From the NCBI RefSeq assembly GCF_900250115.1, contig NZ_LT984803.1:2817583-2881582 (forward strand): 64,000 bases of DNA, given 5' to 3'. The position numbers and the translations under genes were made by a program. The notes beneath the pieces were generated by a model. That model made no database searches, was not told where the DNA came from, and saw nothing but the letters and a program-made list of their open reading frames with translations. Position 1 is the stretch's first letter. Every line of letters begins with the position of its first letter. Origin of the DNA: Cupriavidus taiwanensis (GTDB taxonomy: Bacteria; Pseudomonadota; Gammaproteobacteria; Burkholderiales; Burkholderiaceae). This document shows, in pieces, positions 26,517 to 35,731 of this stretch.

Positions 26517-27848
26517 TCAGCGGTCGGCGTCGGACAGGTGCATGCGCGCGGTTTCACGCGCCGCGAACGCCGCCACCGCGATCAGCGCGCACACCGCCGC
26601 CAGGTAGAGCGCCACCGGCATGGTGTTGCCGAAGCGGTCGAGCAGGCCCACCGCGATCAGCGGGGCCAGCGCGCCGCCGAACACGCCGGCAAACTGGAAG
26701 CCCAGCGAGGCGCCGGTCACGCGCACCCGGGTGGCGAACAGCTCGGGCAGGAACGAGGCCAGCGGCGAGAACATGAACGAGACCAGCACCATGCCGACGA
26801 ACGAGGCCAGCATGATCAGCGCCGGGCTGCCGGTCTTGACCATGGCGAAGAACACGAACGCCCACACCGCGCCACCGATGCCGCCGATCATCAGCACGGG
26901 ACGGCGGCCGATGCGGTCCGCCAGCAGGCCGGCGACGGGGATGAACAGGATCTGCGCCAGCGCGCCCAGCAGCACCGCATTGAGCGCGATGCTCTTGGGC
27001 AGCCCCAGCTTGGTCGGCACGAAATACAGCAGGAACAGCGTAAACACATAGAACGCGATATCGCCGCCCAGCCGCGCGCCAAAGGCGATCAGCAGCTGCT
27101 TCTTGTAGTTGCGCAGCACTTCCATGATCGGTGCGCGCGCTTCGGCATGCGATTCCTCCAGCTTCTCGAACATGCCGGATTCGCGCACGTTGGCGCGGAT
27201 ATAGAGCCCGACCCCGACCAGCAGCGCCGACAGCAGGAACGGCACGCGCCAGCCCCAGCTGAGGAAGGCTTCTTCCGAGACCTGCCAGGTCACCAGCGCG
27301 AAGATGCCGTTGGCCAGCAGCAGGCCGATCGGCGCCGCCAGCTGCACCAGGCTGCCGAGGATGCCGCGCCGCTTGCCCTCGGGATCGAGCTCGTTGACCA
27401 TGATCGCCGCCCCGCCCCACTCGCCGCCCAGCGCCAGGCCCTGCACCACGCGCAGCAGCACCAGCAGCAGCGGCGCCAGCGCGCCCGCCGTGGCATAGGT
27501 CGGCAACAGGCCGATGCCGAAGGTGGCCAGGCCCATCATCAGCAGCGTAATGATCAGGATCGACTTGCGGCCCATCTTGTCGCCGTAGTGGCCGAAGATC
27601 GCCGCGCCCAGCGGCCGGGCCACGAAGGCCACGCCGTAGCTGGCGAAGGACAGCAGCGTCGCGGTCAGCGGATCGCTCTGCGGGAAGAACAGCTTGGGGA
27701 AGACCAGCGCGGCGGCCGAGCCATAGATGAAATGGTCGTAGAACTCGAGCGTGGTGCCGGCCAGGCTGGCGCCGGCAACGCGTGCGACGGACTGCTTCTG
27801 GGCCGACGCGCCGCTCTTGCCGGCTGTGTCGAGGCTGACTGCTTGCAT
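26517..27848 (-). CDS. MFS transporter, metabolite:H+ symporter (MHS) type
   Basis: 443 residues, 12 predicted helices. LEFYDHFIYGSAAALVF and the loop GHYGDKMGRKS, plus RVVQGLALGGEWGGAAIMV, are the MHS-family signatures shared with ProP, ShiA and KgtP. First gene of the operon, with a strong GGAGGA ribosome site at ATG 27848. By context it should import the cyclic amide or its carboxylic acid product. The candidate operator lies 117 bp upstream. Confidence 0.92.
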   Translation of the reverse strand: MQAVSLDTAGKSGASAQKQSVARVAGASLAGTTLEFYDHFIYGSAAALVFPKLFFPQSDPLTATLLSFASYGVAFVARPLGAAIFGHYGDKMGRKSILIITLLMMGLATFGIGLLPTYATAGALAPLLLVLLRVVQGLALGGEWGGAAIMVNELDPEGKRRGILGSLVQLAAPIGLLLANGIFALVTWQVSEEAFLSWGWRVPFLLSALLVGVGLYIRANVRESGMFEKLEESHAEARAPIMEVLRNYKKQLLIAFGARLGGDIAFYVFTLFLLYFVPTKLGLPKSIALNAVLLGALAQILFIPVAGLLADRIGRRPVLMIGGIGGAVWAFVFFAMVKTGSPALIMLASFVGMVLVSFMFSPLASFLPELFATRVRVTGASLGFQFAGVFGGALAPLIAVGLLDRFGNTMPVALYLAAVCALIAVAAFAARETARMHLSDADR

Positions 27849-27964
27849 GGTGGATCCTCCAATGGTCCCTGGCCTGTCCAGTGCGCGCCGTTCGCTGGCT
27901 GCGCGCTGGCTTGTCTCCGACGAGGCATGCATGTGCCTCGTCTTTGCACAGTACATTAGGCCAT

Positions 27965-28040
27965 AAACCGCCATACAATCAAGTTAAATATTGTTTTTCA
28001 GTAATGGTGCATATGCATGCTGGGTTTTGGTGCAATGCAC
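27965..28040 (-). promoter_or_regulatory. Promoter/operator region of the MFS-hydantoinase operon
   Basis: The AT-rich gap 27849-28116 has no gene. It holds AAACCGCCATACAAT (27965-27979), identical to the sequence upstream of the GntR gene, then the palindromes TGCATATGCA (28008-28017) and GTGCAATGCAC (28030-28040). CCATA occurs twice in direct order (27961 and 27971). These are operator candidates; the exact promoter is not clear. Confidence 0.45.
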
Positions 28041-28116
28041 GAATGTGGCATGGTGCGCAGAATGGCTTGCGTCGCCGTCGCCAGCGCCGGGTAAACACCT
28101 AGCCGAAGGCAGGGAC

Positions 28117-28158
28117 AAAAAAAACGGCGCATGCCCGAAGGCATGCGCCGTTTTTTTT
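28117..28158. terminator. Very strong terminator of purM
   Basis: A 19-bp perfect stem, A8-CGGCGCATGCC with GGCATGCGCCG-T8, around a CGAA tetraloop, 19 bp after the purM stop. It is symmetrical and can also stop plus-strand transcription. Confidence 0.97.
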
Positions 28159-28177
28159 GGAGAATCCCGAGGTTGCG

Positions 28178-29230
28178 TCAGATCACGATGGTCTGGGCCT
28201 CGCCCTCGGCCCGCGCGCGGATCTCACCGATCTGCCACACGGCTTCGCCGGCGGCCTGCAGGTGGCGAATGGCACGCTCCGCATCTTCCTTGGCGACGAT
28301 CACCACCATGCCGATGCCGCAGTTGAAGACACGGTGCATTTCGTCGTCGGCCACGCGGCCCTGTGCCTGCAGCCACTGGAACAGCGGCGGCAGGGTCCAG
28401 GCATCGCGCTGCAGCACCGCGGTGACGTCCTGCCCCAGCACGCGCGGCACGTTCTCGGTCAGGCCGCCGCCGGTGATATGGGCCATGCCCTTGACCGGCA
28501 GGGCCTCGATCAGCGACAGCAGCGGCTTCACGTAGATCCGGGTCGGCGCCATGATCGCGTCCTGCAGTCGCTGGCCGTGGAAGTCGGCGTTCAGGTCCGG
28601 CCTGGCCACCTCGATGATCTTGCGCACCAGCGAATAACCGTTGGAATGCGCGCCCGACGAGGCCAGGCCCAGCACCACGTCGCCCGGGGCGATGGTGCTG
28701 CCGTCGATGATCTTCTTCTTTTCGACCGCGCCGACGGCGAAGCCGGCCAGGTCGTATTCGCCGTCCGGGTACATGCTGGGCATTTCCGCGGTTTCGCCGC
28801 CGATCAGCGCGCAGCCGGCCAGTTCGCAGCCGCGGGCGATGCCCTGGATCACGGTGGCGGCGGTGTCGACGTCGAGCTTGCCGCAGGCGAAATAGTCGAG
28901 GAAGAACAGCGGCTCGGCGCCCTGCACCAGGATGTCGTTGACGCTCATGGCGACCAGGTCCTGGCCGACGGTGTCATGGCGATTCAGCTGGAATGCCAGC
29001 TTGAGCTTGGTACCCACGCCATCGGTGCCCGACACCAGCACCGGCTCCTGGAATTTCTTCGACAGTTCGAACAGCGCACCGAACCCGCCGATGCCCGCCA
29101 TCACGCCCTCGCGCATGGTGCGCTTGGCGAACGGCTTGATGCGGTCGACCAGCGCGTCGCCGGCATCGATGTCAACACCGGCGTCGCGGTAGGAAAGGCC
29201 TGCCTGGCCGGCGGTCGGGGATGCGCTCAT
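28178..29230 (-). CDS. purM: Phosphoribosylformylglycinamidine cyclo-ligase
   Basis: 350 residues. It makes aminoimidazole ribotide from FGAM with ATP in purine synthesis. [38 protein letters not shown] and [13 protein letters not shown] are the family blocks. ATG 29230 ([20 protein letters not shown]) has GGAGG. Divergent from the AI-2E-type permease. Confidence 0.98.
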   Translation of the reverse strand: MSASPTAGQAGLSYRDAGVDIDAGDALVDRIKPFAKRTMREGVMAGIGGFGALFELSKKFQEPVLVSGTDGVGTKLKLAFQLNRHDTVGQDLVAMSVNDILVQGAEPLFFLDYFACGKLDVDTAATVIQGIARGCELAGCALIGGETAEMPSMYPDGEYDLAGFAVGAVEKKKIIDGSTIAPGDVVLGLASSGAHSNGYSLVRKIIEVARPDLNADFHGQRLQDAIMAPTRIYVKPLLSLIEALPVKGMAHITGGGLTENVPRVLGQDVTAVLQRDAWTLPPLFQWLQAQGRVADDEMHRVFNCGIGMVVIVAKEDAERAIRHLQAAGEAVWQIGEIRARAEGEAQTIVI

Positions 29231-29328
29231 GGGAACCTGCTTGTCCTGGAGGAAATAAAGTGACGAATTCGGCGCTCGGGCCACCGTCGCTTCCGGCGCG
29301 TGGCATCGGAAGGCGGGCGCGAGTCCAG

Positions 29329-29344
29329 TAGAATCGCAATTTTA
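29329..29344. promoter_or_regulatory. Back-to-back -10 elements between purM and the permease
   Basis: TAGAAT on the plus strand (29329-29334) and TAAAAT on the minus strand (29344-29339) lie 4 bp apart, so the two divergent promoters would face away with adjacent -10 boxes. The -35 boxes are unclear. Confidence 0.35.
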
Positions 29345-29421
29345 ACGGATAGAGGCCCCCCGCTTCCAGTTTCCGGCGAGATCGCGCCGCAAACCGCGCT
29401 GCCGCCTTGCCCCAAGCCTTG

Positions 29422-30492
29422 ATGAATGCCCCGCTGTTGAACCAAGAGGCCAAGCGCATCCTGCTGTGGATCGTCGTGGCCGTGGCGCTGTTCGCCGCCA
29501 TTATCGCGCTGGCGCCGGTGCTGACCCCGTTCCTGTTCGCATTTATCTTCGCCTATATCCTGAATCCCGGCGTCGACTGGCTGCAGCGCCGCCGCGTGCC
29601 GCGGGCGATCGGCGTGACGCTGATGATCCTGCTGCTGACGGTGGTCTGCGTGATGCTGGGGCTGCTGCTGATCGCGGTGCTGCAGCGCGAGATCCCGCAG
29701 GTGCGCGAGCAGTTGCCGATCCTGCTGAAGAAGCTCAATTCGGTGGTGTCGCCACGGCTGGCCGAGTTCGGCGTGCGCGTGCGCTTCGACTTTCCCGGCC
29801 TGCGCAACATGATGTCGGACCGCTTCGCCGCCAGCCCCGAAGACCTGTTGGTGGTGCTGCTGAACTACGTCAAGATGTCGGGTTCGGCGCTGATCGCGGT
29901 GGCGGGCATCGCCTTCATCGTGCCCATCGTCATGTTCTACCTGATGATGGACTGGCACATGGTAATGCGCCGCATCGAGAGCGTGGTGCCGCGCCGCTGG
30001 GTGCCCAAGGTGCGCGAGCTGACCAACGAGACCGACGCGCTGCTGTCCCAATACCTGCGCGGCCAGATCCTGGTGATGGTGATCCTGGCGGCGATCTACT
30101 CGATCGGGCTGACCATTGCCGGCTTCGATATCGGCGTGCCGGTCGGGGTCTTCACCGGGCTGGCGGTGTTTATCCCGTATATTGGCTTCGGCGTCGGGCT
30201 GGTGATGGCGATCCTGGCCGCGCTGCTGCAGTTCGGCAACTGGTACGGGCTGGCCGCGGTGGCGGTGGTCTACGGCTTCGGCCAGTTCATCGAGAGCTTC
30301 TACCTGACGCCGCGGCTGGTGGGCGAGCGCATCGGCCTGCACCCGCTGGTGGTGATCTTTGCGCTGCTTGCCTTCGGCCAGCTGTTCGGCTTCTTCGGCG
30401 TGCTGCTGGCGCTGCCGACCTGCGCCGTGCTGCTGGTGGGGGCGCGCCAGCTGCGGCGGGTTTACCTGGCCAGCGATCTCTATCGAAAATAA
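29422..30492 (+). CDS. AI-2E family transporter (PerM-like)
   Basis: 356 residues, about eight membrane helices: LLWIVVAVALFAAIIALAPVLTPFLFAFIFAYILNPGVDWL at the N-terminus, a soluble helical segment about residues 90-150, then GVFTGLAVFIPYIGFGVGLVMAIL and the family's C-terminal block (YLTPRLVGERIGLHPLVVIFALLAFGQLFGFFGV). The family holds AI-2 exporters and Na+/H+ antiporters; the substrate is not readable. It often precedes hda in betaproteobacteria, as here. Confidence 0.88.
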   Translation: MNAPLLNQEAKRILLWIVVAVALFAAIIALAPVLTPFLFAFIFAYILNPGVDWLQRRRVPRAIGVTLMILLLTVVCVMLGLLLIAVLQREIPQVREQLPILLKKLNSVVSPRLAEFGVRVRFDFPGLRNMMSDRFAASPEDLLVVLLNYVKMSGSALIAVAGIAFIVPIVMFYLMMDWHMVMRRIESVVPRRWVPKVRELTNETDALLSQYLRGQILVMVILAAIYSIGLTIAGFDIGVPVGVFTGLAVFIPYIGFGVGLVMAILAALLQFGNWYGLAAVAVVYGFGQFIESFYLTPRLVGERIGLHPLVVIFALLAFGQLFGFFGVLLALPTCAVLLVGARQLRRVYLASDLYRK

Positions 30493-30555
30493 CGGCTGCC
30501 GCCCGCTATCCGCTGCTGCCCGCTCCACGAATCTAGCCGAAGTTAGCCATACGTC

Positions 30556-31263
30556 ATGTCCCCGCGTCCCAAGCAACTGTCGCTCGAGCTGGGCAGCCCG
30601 CCGCCTTCGACCTTCGAGAATTTCGTGGTGGCGTCCAACCGCGAGGCGGTGCAGCGGCTGCGCGAACTGCCACCCGCGCTGGCGCAGGAGCATGCCAGCG
30701 ACCGCCTGATCTACCTGTGGGGCGAGGTCGGCTGCGGCCGCACCCACCTGCTGCATGCGGTATGCGAGGCCGGGCCGCAACACGGCATCCGCTGCCGCTA
30801 CCTGAGCCCGCACCATCCGCTCTCCGATTTCCTGTTCGACCCCTGGTGCCAGCTCTACACCGTCGATGACGTCGAGCTGCTCGACGAAGCGCGCCAGATC
30901 GCGGTGTTCTCGCTCTACAACGAGGTGCGCGCGCACGGGCGCACCGCGCTGGTGGTGGCGGGCGGCCTGGCGCCGCGCGCAATGCCGGTGCGCGAAGACC
31001 TGCGCACGCGCCTGGGCTGGGGCCTGGTGTACCAGGTCGCGCCGTTGTCCGACGACGACAAGAAGGCCGCCGTGCTCCATGCGGCACGCGAGCGCGGCCT
31101 GCAGCTGTCGCCCGAAATCACGCACTGGCTGGTGACGCGGCATTACCGCGACATGCCCAGCCTGATGGCGGTGCTGGACGCGCTCGACACCTATTCGCTC
31201 GAGCGCAAGCGGCCGGTCACGCTGCCGCTGCTGCGCGAGATGTTTGCCGAATTCCGGGATTAG
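30556..31263 (+). CDS. hda: DnaA regulatory inactivator Hda
   Basis: 235 residues, a single AAA+ domain. The N-terminal QLSLEL (residues 7-12) is the sliding-clamp binding motif. The P-loop reads GEVGCGRTHLLHA with Arg in place of Lys, as in E. coli Hda, and the Walker B region is VDDVELLD. It couples clamp-bound DNA synthesis to ATP hydrolysis on DnaA, limiting re-initiation. Confidence 0.93.
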   Translation: MSPRPKQLSLELGSPPPSTFENFVVASNREAVQRLRELPPALAQEHASDRLIYLWGEVGCGRTHLLHAVCEAGPQHGIRCRYLSPHHPLSDFLFDPWCQLYTVDDVELLDEARQIAVFSLYNEVRAHGRTALVVAGGLAPRAMPVREDLRTRLGWGLVYQVAPLSDDDKKAAVLHAARERGLQLSPEITHWLVTRHYRDMPSLMAVLDALDTYSLERKRPVTLPLLREMFAEFRD

Positions 31264-31336
31264 GCGAGCACCCCGGCCCGGCCCCGGCACCGCCCGCCCC
31301 CTCCCCCCATCCTGCCTTCAGGTAAAATCGCCGCCC

Positions 31337-32011
31337 ATGAATCTGGCACTCTTTGACCTCGACCATACCCTGATCCCGACCGACAGCGACCATGAATGGG
31401 GCCGCTTCCTGGTCCGCCTGGGCGTCGTCGACGAGGTAATCTACCGGCAGAAGAACGACGAGTTCTACGGCCACTACAAGGCCGGCACGCTCGATATCCA
31501 GGCCTTCCTGCGCTTTGCGCTGGCACCGCTGGCGGCCAACCCGCGCGACCGGCTCGATGCCATGCGGGGGCGCTTCATGCACGAGGTGATCGACCCGGTG
31601 ATCACGCCGCAGGCGCGCGCGCTGGTCTACAAGCACCTCGAAGCCGGCGACCTGTGCGCCGTGGTGACCGCCACCAACAGCTTTGTCACCGCGCCGATCG
31701 CCGCGGCCTTCGGCATCAAGCACCTGATCGCGACCGAGCCGGCCACCGTCGACGGCACGCCCGAGGGCCAGTTCACCGGCGAGGTCGAGGGCGTGCCCAG
31801 CTTCCGCGAAGGCAAGATCACCCGCGTCGAGGCCTGGCTCAAGGCCCAGGGCGCGGGCTGGGACAACTTCGAGAACACCACCTTCTACAGCGACTCGGCC
31901 AACGACCTGCCCCTGCTGGAAAAGGTCTCCGAGCCGGTCGCCACCAACCCGGACGATCGCCTGCGCCACCACGCCGCCGCGGCCGGCTGGCGCATCATGG
32001 ATCTGTTCTGA
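31337..32011 (+). CDS. HAD-IB family hydrolase (SerB-like phosphatase)
   Basis: 224 residues. Motif I FDLDHTLIPTDSD (two Asp), motif II VVTATNSF, Lys in the GKITRVEAW region, and motif IV YSDSANDLPLL. This is the HAD-IB group near phosphoserine and histidinol-phosphate phosphatases; substrate unproved. A TAAAAT ends 8 bp before the ATG. Stop to pcnB start is 1 bp, so the two are coupled. Confidence 0.9.
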   Translation: MNLALFDLDHTLIPTDSDHEWGRFLVRLGVVDEVIYRQKNDEFYGHYKAGTLDIQAFLRFALAPLAANPRDRLDAMRGRFMHEVIDPVITPQARALVYKHLEAGDLCAVVTATNSFVTAPIAAAFGIKHLIATEPATVDGTPEGQFTGEVEGVPSFREGKITRVEAWLKAQGAGWDNFENTTFYSDSANDLPLLEKVSEPVATNPDDRLRHHAAAAGWRIMDLF

Positions 32012-32012
32012 C

Positions 32013-33566
32013 GTGATCAAGAAGCTCATTACCCGGCTGCTGGGCAAACCCGGCCCCAAGCAGCGCCGCACCGGCCGCGCCCATACGCCGCGCATCGTCA
32101 ACGTGGACGAACACCAGATCGATCCCACGCTGCTGTCGCGCAATGCCGTCAAGGTCACCTCGACGCTGCAGCAGGCCGGCTACCAGGCCTATATCGTCGG
32201 CGGCGCCGTGCGCGACCTGCTGCTCGGCATCAAGCCCAAGGACTTCGACGTCGCCACCAACGCCACGCCCGAGCAGGTGCAGTCGCTGTTCCGGCGCTCG
32301 CGCATCATCGGCCGGCGCTTCCAGATCGTGCACGTGACCTTCTACGGCGGGCGCGAGCAGGAAATCATCGAGGTCTCGACCTTCCGCGCGCTGGTCGACG
32401 CCATCGCCAGCGAGACCCTGCCCGAAGGCCGGCGCCTGAAGCGCGCCGAGCTCGACAGCAAGACCCATGCGATCGACGCCTCGGGCCGCGTGCTGCGCGA
32501 CAACGTGTGGGGCTCGCAGGCCGAAGACGCGGAACGCCGCGACTTCACCATCAACGCGATGTACTACGACCCGGCCGCGCAGACCGTGCATGACTACCAT
32601 CACGGCATGGAAGACATCCGCGCGCGCCTGCTGCGCATGATCGGCGACCCGGCCACGCGCTACCGCGAAGACCCGGTGCGGATGCTGCGCGTGGTGCGCT
32701 TCGCCGCCAAGACCGGCTTCGACATCGACGAGGCCACGCGCCTGCCGATCGCCGGCCTGGCCGAGCTGATCCACAACGTGCCGAGCGCGCGCCTGTTCGA
32801 CGAGATGCTCAAGCTGCTGATGTCCGGCCACGCCTGGGCCTCGCTGCAGGAGCTGCGCAAGGCGGGCCTGCACAAGGGCCTGCTGCCGCTGCTGGACGTG
32901 GCGCTGGAGCAGCCCATGGGCCAGCGCTTCGTGCAGCTGGCACTGGACAACACCGACCGCCGCGTGCAGGCCGGCAAGCCGGTTTCGCCGGGCTTCCTGT
33001 TCGCGGCGCTGCTGTGGCACCACGTGCTGCAGCGCTGGAACCAGCTGCGCGAGGAAGGCGAACATGCCATTGCCGCACTCAACAGCGCCATGGACTCGGT
33101 GCTGGAAAAGCAGACCGGCCAGCTCGCGATCCAGCGCCGCTTCGTCACCGACATGCGCGATATCTGGGGCATGCAGCCGCGCTTCGAGAAGCGTGTCGGC
33201 CGCATGCCGTTCCGCCTGCTGGACTCGCCGCGCTTCCGCGCCGGCTACGATTTCCTGGTGCTGCGCTGCCAGTCCGGCGAGCTGCCGGAAGAGTTGGCCG
33301 GCTGGTGGAACGATTTCCAGAACGCCGAGCCGCATGCGCGCGAAGACCTGATCGACGCGGTGCGCAGCGCGCGCGGCCACGGCGGCGGCCACGGTGGCGG
33401 CCACGGTGGCGGCCAGGGCGAGGCCCAGGGCGCGGAAGGCGAGGGCCCGGCGCGCAAGAAGCGCCGCCGGCGCGGTCCGCGGAAATCGGATAAAGTTTCT
33501 TCCCGGAGCGACTCGGACGCGGGCCAGGCAGCACATGCCGGCCCCGGCCAGCCGGAGGAAACGTAA
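32013..33566 (+). CDS. pcnB: Poly(A) polymerase I
   Basis: 517 residues. The nucleotidyltransferase core is YIVGGAVRDLLLGIKPKDFDVATNATP, with catalytic Asp in DFDVAT, followed by RRDFTINAMYYD and the RNA-binding helix block RYREDPVRMLRVVRFAAKTGF. The protein adds poly(A) tails that mark RNAs for decay. It starts with GTG. The C-terminal 70 or so residues are low-complexity: a GHGG repeat, then a basic run (ARKKRRRRGPRK) and a Ser/Asp-rich tail, likely RNA-binding and variable. The stop directly abuts folK. Confidence 0.96.
   Translation: MIKKLITRLLGKPGPKQRRTGRAHTPRIVNVDEHQIDPTLLSRNAVKVTSTLQQAGYQAYIVGGAVRDLLLGIKPKDFDVATNATPEQVQSLFRRSRIIGRRFQIVHVTFYGGREQEIIEVSTFRALVDAIASETLPEGRRLKRAELDSKTHAIDASGRVLRDNVWGSQAEDAERRDFTINAMYYDPAAQTVHDYHHGMEDIRARLLRMIGDPATRYREDPVRMLRVVRFAAKTGFDIDEATRLPIAGLAELIHNVPSARLFDEMLKLLMSGHAWASLQELRKAGLHKGLLPLLDVALEQPMGQRFVQLALDNTDRRVQAGKPVSPGFLFAALLWHHVLQRWNQLREEGEHAIAALNSAMDSVLEKQTGQLAIQRRFVTDMRDIWGMQPRFEKRVGRMPFRLLDSPRFRAGYDFLVLRCQSGELPEELAGWWNDFQNAEPHAREDLIDAVRSARGHGGGHGGGHGGGQGEAQGAEGEGPARKKRRRRGPRKSDKVSSRSDSDAGQAAHAGPGQPEET
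33375..33419 (+). repeat. 12-bp tandem repeat in the pcnB 3' end
   Basis: GGCCACGGCGGC, then GGCCACGGTGGC twice, then a partial fourth unit (33411-33419). It encodes Gly-His-Gly-Gly repeats in frame, so slippage would change tail length without breaking the frame. Confidence 0.9.
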
Positions 33567-34106
33567 ATGACTCTCGCCTTCATCGGCATCGGCGCGAATC
33601 TTGGCGATGCGCGCCAGGCCATCAAGGACGCCATCGTGTGCCTGGCGCAGCAGGTCGGCATCACGGTGCTGGCGCGCTCCTCGCTCTATCGCACCGCGCC
33701 GGTCGATGCCGGCGGCGACGACTACTACAACGCGGTGGTCAAGGTGCAGACCTCGTTCACCGCGTCGCAGCTGCTGCGCATCTGCCACCACATCGAGGAC
33801 CAGTTCGGCCGCGAGCGCCCGTTCCGCAACGCGCCGCGCACGCTCGACCTGGACCTGCTGCTGTTCGGCGACGAACAGCACGACCACGAGCACCTGACCG
33901 TGCCGCACCCTCGCCTGACCGAGCGCGCCTTCACGCTGGTGCCGCTGCTTGAGCTGGACGCCGCGCTGGCGATCCCGGGACGTGGCCGCGCCGCCGACTA
34001 CCTGGCGGGCGTGGGCGCGCAGCGCATCGAGAAGGTCTCCACCTGCAAGTGCCTGCGCATGCAGGCCGCCGCCGGCGAGCCTGGCAATGGCGGCACGCCC
34101 GGCTGA
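33567..34106 (+). CDS. folK: 2-amino-4-hydroxy-6-hydroxymethyldihydropteridine diphosphokinase
   Basis: 179 residues. It transfers pyrophosphate from ATP to the pterin in folate synthesis. AFIGIGANLGDARQ, SLYRTAPVD, RTLDLDLLLFG (Mg-binding Asp) and VPHPRLTERAFTLVPL are present. The ATG follows the pcnB stop with no gap. A C-terminal extension of about 15 residues (MQAAAGEPGNGG) is not conserved. Confidence 0.96.
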   Translation: MTLAFIGIGANLGDARQAIKDAIVCLAQQVGITVLARSSLYRTAPVDAGGDDYYNAVVKVQTSFTASQLLRICHHIEDQFGRERPFRNAPRTLDLDLLLFGDEQHDHEHLTVPHPRLTERAFTLVPLLELDAALAIPGRGRAADYLAGVGAQRIEKVSTCKCLRMQAAAGEPGNGGTPG

Positions 34107-34162
34107 ACCCGCCCGGCAGCGCCGGCGGCGCTGCCATCCCACACACTGACGCCCGGAGCGCC

Positions 34163-34804
34163 ATGCTCGATCACCTGCGCCGCATTGTCGTCGAAGGTCC
34201 CGTCGGATCCGGCAAGACCTCGCTGGCGCAGCGCCTGGCGCGCACGCTGCAGGCGCAGGAGCTGCCCGACCACGCCCGCCGCAGCCCGTTCCTGGAGCCG
34301 TTCTACCGCGACCCCGCGCGCCATGCGCTGGCGCTGCAACTGTGGTGCCTGACCCAGCGCGCGGTGCAGCTGCAGCAATGGCAGGCCGGCGTCGCCTCGG
34401 GCCAGCGCATGGTCAGCAACTTCCTGATCGCCAGGGATCGCCTGCATGCCGCGCTGACCCTGTCCGCGGACGAACTGGCGCTGTACGACGCCATCGCCGC
34501 GCGGCTGGCGCTGCCGCCGCAGCGCGCCGACCTGGTGATCGTGCTGCAGGCGACGCCATCGCTGTTGCGCGAGCGCATCGTGCGCCGCGGCGAGCCGGGC
34601 GAGGCCGGCATCGACGAACACTACCTGCAGCGCCTGGCCGGCGCCTATGGCGAGCTGTTCCACCGCTACGACGACGCCCCGGTGCTGGTGGTCGACACCG
34701 CCCACTTCAATCCGGTGGACAATGACGACGATTTCCGTACACTACTGTCGCGCATCGAAAACATGCGCGGCCGCAAGGCCTTCCTCAATCTCGCCGCGCC
34801 CTGA
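34163..34804 (+). CDS. Deoxynucleoside kinase family protein
   Basis: 213 residues. P-loop [16 protein letters not shown], then [23 protein letters not shown] and a DR motif in [32 protein letters not shown] is the LID region. This is the dNK/dGK-like P-loop kinase group that in betaproteobacteria commonly sits between folK and panB. Substrate (deoxyguanosine or deoxyadenosine) is unproved. ATG 34163 has a GGAG ribosome site. Confidence 0.88.
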   Translation: MLDHLRRIVVEGPVGSGKTSLAQRLARTLQAQELPDHARRSPFLEPFYRDPARHALALQLWCLTQRAVQLQQWQAGVASGQRMVSNFLIARDRLHAALTLSADELALYDAIAARLALPPQRADLVIVLQATPSLLRERIVRRGEPGEAGIDEHYLQRLAGAYGELFHRYDDAPVLVVDTAHFNPVDNDDDFRTLLSRIENMRGRKAFLNLAAP

Positions 34805-34905
34805 CAGGCCCCCTCGCCTGCCAGACACAACACAATAACGACGGCTGTCGTTGCCGTGCGGGCAGCCCTCCGGCACCGGCAAGGCCGTCCTACACGGGCA
34901 CTGCC

Positions 34906-35727
34906 ATGAGCTACCTCCTCGATCCCTCCCGCAAGACCATCACTATTCCCAAACTGCAGGCGATGCGTGACGCCGGCGAGAAAATCGCCATGCTGACCGC
35001 GTACGACTCCAGCTTCGCCGCGCTGCTCGATTACTGCGGCGTCGAGATGATCCTGGTGGGCGACTCGCTGGGCAATGTGATGCAGGGCCAGCAGACCACG
35101 CTGCCGGTCACGCTGGAACAGATGGCCTACCACACCGAATGCGCGGCGCGCGGCAACCAGACCGCGCTGCTGCTGACCGACCTGCCGTTCGGCACCTATC
35201 CGACCCCGGAAGCGGCCTTTGCCAGCGCCGTCACGCTGATGAAGGCGGGCGCGCAGATGGTCAAGCTCGAAGGCGGCGACTGGCTCGCGCCGATCGTGAA
35301 ATTCCTGGTCGAGCGCAGCATCCCGGTGTGCGCGCATATCGGCCTGACGCCGCAGTCGGTGCACGCGCTGGGCGGCTTCAAGGTGCAGGGCAAGACCGAC
35401 GCCGGCGCGGCCCAGCTCAAGCGCGATGCGCTGGCGCTGCAGGCCGCCGGTGCCCAGGTGGTGCTGATGGAGGCGGTGCCCGCGGCCCTGGCCGGCGAGA
35501 TCACGCAGTCGCTGGCGGTGCCGACCATCGGCATCGGCGCCGGCGCCGACTGCTCGGGCCAGGTGCTGGTGCTGCAGGACATGCTCAACATCTACCCGGG
35601 CCGCAAGGCCAAGTTCGTGCGCAACTTCATGGACGGCCAGCCGTCGATCGAGGCCGCGGTGCGCGCCTACGTGGCCGCCGTCAAGGACGGCAGCTTCCCC
35701 GCCGTCGAGCACACCTTCTCCGCCTGA
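34906..35727 (+). CDS. panB: 3-methyl-2-oxobutanoate hydroxymethyltransferase
   Basis: 273 residues. It makes ketopantoate from 2-oxoisovalerate and methylene-THF, the first step to pantothenate. [26 protein letters not shown] with the metal Asp, [23 protein letters not shown] and [20 protein letters not shown] match the family. panC is not adjacent. Confidence 0.97.
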   Translation: MSYLLDPSRKTITIPKLQAMRDAGEKIAMLTAYDSSFAALLDYCGVEMILVGDSLGNVMQGQQTTLPVTLEQMAYHTECAARGNQTALLLTDLPFGTYPTPEAAFASAVTLMKAGAQMVKLEGGDWLAPIVKFLVERSIPVCAHIGLTPQSVHALGGFKVQGKTDAGAAQLKRDALALQAAGAQVVLMEAVPAALAGEITQSLAVPTIGIGAGADCSGQVLVLQDMLNIYPGRKAKFVRNFMDGQPSIEAAVRAYVAAVKDGSFPAVEHTFSA

Positions 35728-35731
35728 CGCG

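Noticed and set aside
30556..31263. Missing Walker A lysine in Hda (GCGRT)
   Set aside because: E. coli Hda also has Arg at this place (GAGRS), so it is normal for the family.
33375..33419. Short regular repeats that could suggest a CRISPR or origin iteron
   Set aside because: Units are 12 bp, have no spacers and encode an in-frame protein tail.
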